In this document: positions 59,001 to 64,000 of the stretch, in pieces
Position numbering within the stretch: position 1 is the stretch's first letter
Layout of the letters: each line of letters begins with the position of its first letter
From: Watersipora subatra
Lineage: Eukaryota; Bryozoa; Gymnolaemata; Cheilostomatida; Watersiporidae
DNA length: 64,000 nucleotides
Assembly (NCBI RefSeq): GCF_963576615.1
Contig: NC_088711.1
Span: 12,323,869 to 12,387,868 of the forward strand
Direction of reading: 5' to 3'
Position numbers and translations under genes: made by a program
The notes under the pieces: model-generated
Database searches by the model: none
Told to the model about the DNA's origin: nothing
The model's input: the letters and a program-made list of their open reading frames with translations, nothing else

Positions 59001-60273
59001 CATGCTTGCCGAGTTATGGCGTATGGTGGCAACAATAGAGGAAGATGAAAACAGGAAACTATACAAGATATAGAGGTGCATCATATTAGTGTAGCAGCTA
59101 AATTGTTTGTAACAAGAACTGGTCTTAGAAGTCTCATTCTTAGACAGCGCTGTCGTAAAGAGGTACTTCGGTATTTGCTGCGGAAATATTTTCAACTTTC
59201 TTGTATACTATCACATATCATCGAATTCAGTGAATGTTTTTTGAAACAATTATAATATTATTTGTTCACTTTGAGTGTTTGGTGAACAGGTTTTAACTCT
59301 GCGTATCGCAAGCCGCGTGGTGCGGTTTTAGTAGTATTCGTACAAAACGTTACTAACTAGTGAGTAGTTGATTAATTAATTGGCCTATCCTGTCCGTACT
59401 TAAATCAAAGGAAACGATCATCTGTCTGCATTGAGCCAATAGGTGGGCAGCCCACCATGAGCTTAATCTCACTTTGCAAAAGCTTTATTTTATATCGCGA
59501 TTGCTTCTTCACAATGACCAGTCATTTTAGACGCATTACTGCTGCGGAGGTTTCCAATGTTTCCATTTCCAGTGTAGATCAATGAACTTCTTATTGATCT
59601 TATCTATTGAACAATACTACTACTGAGAGTAAATATTTTATTTTTAGCAATAATAATGCCATAATAATTTTGGTAACTCGTTCAACTCGGAATCTCCTCA
59701 CAGTAGTAGCGAAAATGGCTGTAAGTGTCCGATCTCATTCTGTCACACATTTGTAGCCATTTTTATGGCGTCAGCTGAAGTAAAATTTTTGTGCTGCTTA
59801 ATTTGGTATCGAAATATTTTCATTAGGCCTTTTGTTACAAAAGTTATGACAATTTATATGGGCCCTTGTCAAATATAGTTCTTCACAGAACATTTAATTG
59901 TCCTGGTAAAAGAATTAATTTGATAGTGAAAGAGTTAAATTTTGCAATTGATGTTAGTGGTTTTAGTAGCCAGAATATCTTTTTCATCAATGATAGTGCT
60001 CCGTAATTAACTTAGTGGCTAGTTTACAACGAAAATTGAAGCAACAGAGGTGAATTTATGCTTGTAGTAACATATTGTTTACTCTAGTTTTCTACCTCGC
60101 AGTATCGAAGGGTGATGCGCCAGAAGCTAGCACAGAAGTACCATATCAAGAATTACAACAAGGATAAAAATGAAACTCGCAAAGCCAACCTAGGACCTTC
60201 CTACAAAAAAGACATTACCCATGATGTCTTCACAACCATAGATGGTGTCAAGCTATCCAAATCCTCTTTATGA
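38648..60273 (+). CDS. BRIX1: Ribosome biogenesis protein BRX1 homolog (8 exons)
   Basis: BRX1 is a nucleolar Brix-domain protein needed for assembly of the large (60S) ribosomal subunit. Eight exons give 930 nt, 309 aa plus stop, all in phase. A short Lys/Ser-rich N-terminus (KKRK motif, likely nuclear) precedes the Brix domain at about residues 48-250: VLVFSSRGI, LRALMPHSKP, MKNCNKVLFFDSKKRKDLYL, LKLTGNCLRGSRPILSF, NRIWFRNFQIVEE and FGGATLWQNPHY. The tail begins YRRVMRQKLAQKY. Identity to animal BRX1 is obvious over the whole length; the protein is somewhat shorter than vertebrate BRX1 (about 350 aa), mainly at both ends. The introns (0.2 to 5.6 kb) hold most repeats of the right half. Confidence 0.96.
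39395..39595 (-). repeat. Single arm of foldback family B
   Basis: It matches the right arms at about 56560-56750 and 57510-57700 (GAGCCGTTTTGGAAA, CACCTACAACACAG, GAATTTTGTTGCAAGTCAA). It lies in BRX1 intron 1. Confidence 0.8.
39812..39923 (+). CDS. BRIX1: BRX1 exon 2
   Basis: 112 nt. It encodes RWSNKERVLVFSSRGI and LMTDLRALMPHSKP, the start of the Brix domain. Confidence 0.95.
40095..40138 (+). CDS. BRIX1: BRX1 exon 3
   Basis: 44 nt encoding SKMEKSEKLLEINE, phase 1 to 0. Confidence 0.92.
40610..40745 (-). mobile_element. tRNA-derived SINE, copy 1
   Basis: On the minus strand it shows TAGTGTAATGGGTAGT (A-box-like) and GGTTCTGCGTTCATATCC (B-box-like), then CAAAGCGGATTTTTCATT, which also occurs near 55470. 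It lies in BRX1 intron 3. Confidence 0.55.
41420..43700 (-). pseudogene. Degenerate non-LTR retrotransposon (LINE) reverse transcriptase
   Basis: Minus-strand fragments in different frames follow the order of a LINE polymerase: N-terminal part at 43286-43678, the motif A region at 42890-43120 (WIDYKNKYGL), the catalytic box and thumb at 42422-42811 (YMDGIKLYAKK; KYLGI; AINSYVLPVIRDPAGII), then C-terminal pieces at 42068-42373 and 41427-41624. The second catalytic Asp is Gly in the YMDD-type box, and the usual second Asp of motif A is also Gly. Several frameshifts and stops separate the pieces. It lies in BRX1 intron 3 and is inactive. The clade is not certain. Confidence 0.88.
43975..44038. 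repeat. TA-rich microsatellite
   Basis: Runs of TATATA with CACACA interruptions. A similar short TA run is at 41319-41340. Confidence 0.9.
44400..44840. repeat. Diverged tandem copies of about 185 bp
   Basis: AATGGCTGCCGATAAAACATTAGTTCTTTTTG and the related AGTGGCTGCTGACAGAACACTAGTTC recur, with similar flanks between them, giving two to three diverged copies. Confidence 0.7.
45743..45863 (+). CDS. BRIX1: BRX1 exon 4
   Basis: 121 nt encoding AEMKNCNKVLFFDSKKRK, DLYLWAANTPSGPSVKFLVE, phase 0 to 1, donor GTAGGT. Confidence 0.95.
45945..46125. repeat. Degenerate GTATAGTACTAGTG repeat
   Basis: Imperfect copies of TATAGTACTAGTGGTG and relatives shortly after BRX1 exon 4. Confidence 0.8.
46500..46745 (+). 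repeat. Partial copy of foldback family B with flank
   Basis: It matches 55630-55860 (AAGCTGGCCCAAAACTC, CCAGCTTTCCAGGAAAGTTA, GGTATCAAAGGATTCACCAT) in the same orientation. Confidence 0.85.
46988..49448. repeat. 39-bp minisatellite, about 63 copies
   Basis: The unit is CTGTATCAAGTGATAGTCTG followed by TAGTTTATGTATGTCTTGT. As 39 is divisible by 3, one frame stays open for 396 codons and encodes a 13-residue repeat; it is not a gene. Marker units with GTCTGGTCTGTATCAATAG, where the frame stops, occur at 48161, 48512, 48707, 48980 and 49253, spaced 9, 5, 7 and 7 units, showing higher-order duplication. It lies in BRX1 intron 4. Confidence 0.97.
49891..49964 (+). CDS. BRIX1: BRX1 exon 5
   Basis: 74 nt encoding HTMDELKLTGNCLRGSRPIL, SFEK, phase 1 to 0. 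Confidence 0.95.
50971..51157 (+). CDS. BRIX1: BRX1 exon 6
   Basis: 187 nt. It encodes AFDSVPHYQLLKELFTQIFG, HPKSQPFVDNVYTF and NRIWFRNFQIVEE, core of the Brix domain. Confidence 0.96.
51303..52222. repeat. 21-bp minisatellite, about 43 copies
   Basis: The unit is CGTACTAGTAACAGTGTTAAT with GTG/GTT/AAT variants. Long frames stay open on both strands because 21 is divisible by 3. A block starting near 51340 is repeated 378 bp (18 units) later. It lies in BRX1 intron 6. Confidence 0.97.
52295..52450 (-). mobile_element. tRNA-derived SINE, diverged copy 2
   Basis: The minus strand has GGTTAGGTGTGCGCG (A-box side) and AGTTCAATTCCAGTACGG (B box), as in a tRNA-like head. Confidence 0.5.
53011..54755 (-). 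mobile_element. Degraded Tigger/pogo-type DNA transposon
   Basis: 1.75 kb bounded by CAGTGCACCCTCGAGATACG and its near-exact inverse CGTATCTCGAGGGTACACTG, flanked by TA on both sides as expected for a pogo/Tc1 target duplication. On the minus strand near 54130-54345 a broken frame reads like the N-terminal helix-turn-helix of Tigger/CENP-B-type transposases (TKLDVVNKKKA), with stops. No intact DDE region was found. It lies in BRX1 intron 6. Confidence 0.8.
55148..55242 (+). CDS. BRIX1: BRX1 exon 7
   Basis: 95 nt encoding PRFVLNPVKIFAGSFGGATL and WQNPHYTSPNL, the end of the Brix domain. Confidence 0.96.
55405..55556 (-). mobile_element. tRNA-derived SINE, copy 3
   Basis: It shares AATGAAAAATCCGC and the tRNA-like head with 40610-40745, in the same orientation. 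Its other end (ATCTCAGTGT) resembles 55023-55075, a possible partial copy. Confidence 0.55.
55630..56752. mobile_element. Foldback element family B, copy 1
   Basis: Left arm at about 55805-55955 (GCAACAAAATTCACATTACA, CTCTTAAAAGCTCAAAAACG) and right arm at about 56560-56750 are inverse copies. The centre (56020-56500) is shared with copy 2. No coding frame is recognised. Confidence 0.75.
56818..57790. mobile_element. Foldback element family B, copy 2
   Basis: Arms at about 56822-57000 and 57510-57700 are inverted. The middle repeats copy 1 (CGTAAGAACAATAGACATGG, CTCCTTCGAGCTAAGGTTAA). The two copies stand in direct tandem, about 1 kb apart, in BRX1 intron 7. Confidence 0.75.
58490..58830. 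mobile_element. MITE-like repeat with GCCGCA motifs
   Basis: It contains TAGGCCGCACCTTTGTATAG, ATAAGCCGCATGGCTCAAA and an end AGTGGCTAATAGTCTGAAAA, a pattern known from dispersed DNA-transposon repeats in animal genomes. An internal inverted repeat is built on AACAGTGCCTAACGGCACTGTT. The left end was not found. Confidence 0.5.
60103..60273 (+). CDS. BRIX1: BRX1 exon 8 (last)
   Basis: 171 nt to TGA. It encodes YRRVMRQKLAQKYHIKNYNK and a tail ending VKLSKSSL. Confidence 0.94.
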   Translation, partial: YRRVMRQKLAQKYHIKNYNKDKNETRKANLGPSYKKDITHDVFTTIDGVKLSKSSL

Positions 60274-60685
60274 TTGCTGAATTATCATAGTGCTATGGTA
60301 GTTTTCTTCTCCTTTCTTTATCCATTTATGGGAGCATGATATTTTATGTTTATCATTAACAGTTGTAGACCCAAAGTCTCACTAATCAAGCCAGCCATTC
60401 ATGATAATGTTTATTCTGAGCATGTATAATGCCAGAGCAAAACCCATAAACTGTGGGAATATATTCATCAGGATATAATTATAACAAACAGAAGGGTATA
60501 AGAGATAACTCGTCACTTTTTAAGGCTCGTGTTATTTTTTCGGCTTATGCAGTCTGTCTTCTGTTTTTGGTGAATGTTTTACTTTCGATATAAACACAGA
60601 ATGGTGACCATTGGTATTTCTGTTCATTTCTCTCGGGTAATATCTATAACAGATGAATAGTCTCCATTGCATATTGTTATAGGTT
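60274..60685. other. BRX1 3' flank
   Basis: About 410 bp, probably including the 3' UTR. I did not find a clear AATAAA signal or another gene. Confidence 0.5.
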
Positions 60686-61858
60686 TAGGTTCTGTACACT
60701 AGCGTGTTATAGGTATAAGTTCTGTACACTAGCATGTTATAGGTTTAAGTTCTGTACACTAGTGTGTTATAGGATTAAGTTCTGTACACTAGTGTGTTAT
60801 AGGTTTAAGTTCTGTACACTAGTGTGTTATAGGTTTAAGTTCTGTACCCTAGTGTGTTATAGGATTAAGTTCTGTACACTAGTGTGTTATAGGTTTAAGT
60901 TCTGTACACTAGCATGTTATAGGTTTAAGTTCTGTACACTAGTGTGTTATAGGTTTAAGTTCTGTACACTAGCGTGTTATAGGTTTAAGTTCTGTACACC
61001 AGTGTGTTATAGGTTCGAGTTCTGTACACTAGTGTGTTATAGGATTAAGTTCTGTACACTAGCGTGTTATAGGTTTAAGTTCTGTACACCGGCGTGTTAT
61101 AGGTTCAAGTTCTGTACCCTAGTGTGTTATAGGTTTAAGCTCTGTACACTAGCGTGTTATAGGATTAAGTTCTGTACACTAGTGTGTTATAGGATTAAGT
61201 TCTGTACACTAGCGTGTTATAGGTATAAGTTCTGTACACTAGCGTGTTATAGGATTAAGTTCTGTACACTAGCGTGTTATAGGTTTAAGCTCTGTACACT
61301 AGCGTGTTAAAGGTTTAAGTTCTGTACACTAGCGTGTTATAGGTTTAAGCTCTGTACACTAGCGTGTTAAAGGTTTAAGTTCTGTACACTAGCGTGTTAT
61401 AGGTTTAAGCTCTGTACACTAGCGTGTTAAAGGTTTAAGTTCTGTACACTAGCGTGTTATAGGTTTAAGCTCTGTACACTAGCGTGTTATAGGTTTAAGT
61501 TCTGTACACTAGCGTGTTATAGGTTTAAGTTCTGTACACTAGCGTGTTATAGGTTTAAGTTCTGTACACTAGCGTGTTATAGGTTTAAGTTCTGTACACT
61601 AGCGTGTTATAGGTTTAAGCTCTGTACACTAGCGTGTTAAAGGTTTAAGTTCTGTACACTAGTGTGTTATAGGTTTAAGCTCTGTACACTAGCGTGTTAA
61701 AGGTTTAAGTTCTGTACGCTAGCGTGTTATAGGTTTAAGTTCTGTACACCGGCGTGTTATAGGTTCAAGTTCTGTACCCTAGCGTGTTAAAGGTTTAAGT
61801 TCTGTACCCTAGTGTGTTAAAGGTTTAAGTTCTGTACACTAGCGTGTCAGAGGTTTAA
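60686..61858. repeat. 30-bp minisatellite, about 39 copies
   Basis: The unit is TCTGTACACTAGCGTGTTAT followed by AGGTTTAAGT. One frame stays open for 182 codons only because 30 is divisible by 3. Alternation of GTTATAGG and GTTAAAGG units between about 61290 and 61480 suggests a 60-bp dimeric sub-block. Confidence 0.97.
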
Positions 61859-61882
61859 GCATTTTTCTCAACTACCAGTTAC

Positions 61883-62001
61883 CTTCCTGGACCCCGATTT
61901 TCTGAACCAGCGGACCAACTAGGGTCTGACAGCTTGTCCATTCTTTTTGTAGACGACAGAAATCCATAAGCTTCTTTCCATTTTTTGCTTCTTGAACAAG
62001 C
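61883..62001 (-). CDS. Unassigned coding-like exon
   Basis: 119 nt between CTGTAG and GTAACT on the minus strand. Two frames are open (one with LVQEAKNGKKLMDFCRLQ, one with KKWKEAYGFLSSTKRM); the second fits the phase of the neighbour at 62099. Not recognised. It may be part of a minus-strand gene or of a decayed element. Confidence 0.3.
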
Positions 62002-62098
62002 CTACAGGTTGGAAAGTGATAAATTATGAGTTTTTCTCGTTAAGAAGTTTCCTTTATGCATGGTTCCCGAGGTAGAGATCTATGTTATACTCATATAC

Positions 62099-62226
62099 CT
62101 TCATAGTCTGCTGTAAGTTTTCTCCACATAAGGAAATCATGCTTTTAGGACAGCGGGGTGGGGAGTCACCTTTGGCAGGAAGTACCTTCTTTCCTGCTGG
62201 TATAAATATTACGTTGCTTGTCAAAT
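62099..62226 (-). CDS. Unassigned coding-like exon
   Basis: 128 nt between TTAG and GTATAT, 97 bp from the exon at 61883-62001. The frame LTSNVIFIPAGKKVLPAKGD continues open to SLCGENLQQTMK. I do not recognise the family. Confidence 0.3.
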
Positions 62227-62289
62227 CTAATTAAGAAATTTGGCTATTCTAGTATGGAAAATAAATATACTTGCGGGAAAACGTGACCC

Positions 62290-62600
62290 CATTTATTGAT
62301 CCTTAGCTTTTTTACCCACTTTCATCTACCCCAGCTTCTTGTGGCCAGCTCTCCTTTTACTGTACCTTAGCTCTGTGCTAGCCCTAGCTCCTTTTACACA
62401 TCTTTAGCTTCCTTTGTCTACCCCACCCTTTGCTCCTTTCACAACCTGTTAGCTTCTTTCACCAATTCCCAGCTACTTTTAGATATTCTTAACTGCTTTT
62501 ACCCGACTTCAGCTCCTGACAACCACTCCTAGCTCCTTTTGCTTACATTACTTTTGCTCCTTTGGCTCATTTTATGTCGTGGTCACCTCTTGTGGTGTTC
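62290..62600. repeat. Degenerate AGCTCCTTTTAC-type repeat
   Basis: Pyrimidine-rich tract with many diverged TTAGCTCCTTTTAC motifs at roughly 20-25 bp spacing. Confidence 0.6.
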
Positions 62601-62769
62601 CTGACATATTCTGCTTTTCTTACACATGGCTTTGTTAACTTGGAGCCCAACTAAAGCTGTATCTTTGCATGCACAACTCTAGCATCATGTTTCCTCTTAC
62701 AGTGCCTCATTACTGTTAATAGTTACCTGCTTTCACCTGTTCCTACCTGATCCTAACTCTGCCACCAAT

Positions 62770-63130
62770 ATAGACTCTGTCTACACTATCTACCTGCTCC
62801 TTACCTTGTAAACAATATAGATTAGTCAATGCTATCTACCTGCTCCTTACCTTGCTAACATTGTAGAGTGGTCTACACTATCTACTGGCTCTATACCTTG
62901 TAAACAATATCGAGTCGTCTACACTATCAACCTGCTCCTTACCTTGTTAATAATATAGACTAATCAATGCTATCTACCTGCGCCTTACCCTGTAAACAAT
63001 ATAGAGTATCCTACCAATGATATACAGCCCCCATGGGGGGGGGGCTGTATATCATTGATCCTACACAATCAACCTGTTCCTTCCCTTGTTAGTAATATAG
63101 ACTAGTCTATGCTATCTACCTGCTCCTTAC
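62770..63130. repeat. About 59-bp tandem repeat, six copies, with an inserted hairpin
   Basis: The unit contains CTATCTACCTGCTCCTTACC and TGTAAACAATATAGA. Copy five is interrupted at about 63012-63059 by an inverted repeat (ATGATATACAGCCCCC / GGGGGGCTGTATATCAT). Confidence 0.85.
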
Positions 63131-63225
63131 CTTGCTTCCAGTAGCCCTTTTAAAGGAATAAGGAGATGCAAGTTTGAGCAAAGATGATCTTTCACTACAT
63201 ATGCTCACCCCTTAGCTCCGCAGGT

Positions 63226-63407
63226 TCACCGCACTCTTGTTCGAGAATAATACTGGTTGGCACCGGCTTGTTGCTCTGCCTGCGAGTATTGTAAACTGGT
63301 ACAGTCATGGTTCTTCTCGTGGATTTTGGGTCATACGCTCCTAAATTCACAAACACATTCAGATAATCTGAGGCATGCCTGTCTCAACATTTGTCTTTTT
63401 TATGAGG
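63226..63407 (+). CDS. Unassigned coding-like exon(s)
   Basis: After a CGCAG acceptor a frame reads FTALFENNTGWHRLVALPAS and on to about 63317. A second open piece at 63364-63407 (NLRHACLNICLFYE) ends at a good donor, GTGAGC. The exact splice sites between them are ambiguous. Not recognised. Confidence 0.3.
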
Positions 63408-63793
63408 TGAGCACAAAATTGAGTATGATACTGAGGAGGTAACCTTAATAAACCCTTGCTAACTGTAAACCGCATTTGAATGAAGGGCTGAGAGGAAAAT
63501 GATGGGGTCAGAGGCTGAAATTGGTGTATTAGACATGCACCTGTTGTAGGATGCCACAGTGGTAACTCAATCAACAGGAATATTGTGTCAAATGGCGCCT
63601 CGGTGGTCATCTCAATATCATATTTTCTAATTTAGATGACTGCATTTGAATTGTTTTAGGAAATGTTTATGATTTAGTGGTTGATCCTTCATTAGTTTGT
63701 TTTATTGTCTCATAATTACCGTAGCTAGTACACTGAGTGTTATCCGTAAAGAAGTGCATATGATGAATTAATGTTCTCATGCATGTCGACAGA

Positions 63794-63925
63794 AGCAACT
63801 AAGGCGGCCATAGCTGTGAATGAATATCGATTCCAAGCACTGTTGCTTGTGACGGACGTGTGCCAACAGACATTGAAAATGCATGAATACCTGAAAAGTC
63901 AAATTGTTGTTATGTCTAATCGCTA
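63794..63925 (+). CDS. Unassigned coding-like terminal exon
   Basis: An open frame after an AG reads AAIAVNEYRFQALLLVTDVC and QQTLKMHEYLKSQIV, ending in TAG. Helical, protein-like composition. It would follow the 63364-63407 piece in phase if the AG at 63803-63804 is used. Not recognised; it could equally continue by splicing beyond the window. Confidence 0.3.
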
Positions 63926-64000
63926 GATATTTTTTGATTACTAGCAAAAATAATTAATTCTAAAAAACATTTCACTGTGCCAACCTCGACCTATATAATT

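Noticed and set aside
60762..61310. 182-codon Cys-rich frame
   Set aside because: 30-bp minisatellite in the BRX1 3' flank; frame openness follows from the unit length.

Overview
This is animal nuclear DNA. It is AT-rich and has long introns with GT-AG junctions, a pol III tRNA gene, LTR and non-LTR retroelements, a pogo/Tigger DNA transposon, MITEs and many minisatellites. There are no bacterial operons or viral genomes. The three main genes are conserved in animals. A fibrillin, which flies and nematodes lack in typical form, together with the repeat types suggests a non-model invertebrate, perhaps a marine lophotrochozoan. I cannot name the species.

Layout. 1-2036: an internally deleted Ty3/gypsy-type element on the minus strand. 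2593-33407 (+): the 3' part of a fibrillin-family gene. I resolved 26 exons (4247 coding nt, about 1414 residues), encoding 21 calcium-binding EGF domains, one atypical EGF, four 8-Cys TB domains and a C-terminal propeptide with an RRRR furin-type site. Its 5' part lies left of the window. 34360-38326 (-): a complete ZDHHC3/7-like palmitoyltransferase in eight exons (267 aa). 38648-60273 (+): a complete BRX1/BRIX1 ribosome-biogenesis gene in eight exons (309 aa). ZDHHC and BRX1 start head to head about 320 bp apart, while fibrillin and ZDHHC converge tail to tail. 60.7-64.0 kb: a 30-bp minisatellite, then coding-like exons that I could not assign.

Most of the length is intron filled with repeats. 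The largest array is a 5.28 kb, 26-bp minisatellite (about 203 copies) inside an intron that interrupts one EGF domain. Others have units of 16, 20, 21, 23, 29, 30 and 39 bp. Those with units divisible by three create long open frames that are not genes. A tRNA-Glu(CTC) gene lies antisense in a fibrillin intron. BRX1 introns carry a dead LINE, a degraded Tigger element with intact ends, tRNA-derived SINEs and two tandem foldback elements.

The genes act in unrelated processes: extracellular microfibrils, membrane-protein palmitoylation and 60S ribosome assembly. Only the ZDHHC/BRX1 pair shows a likely shared promoter. I found no new gene system. The most unusual structural points are a splice donor that is part of a seven-copy tandem repeat, a predicted GC-AG intron, and higher-order structure in the minisatellites.
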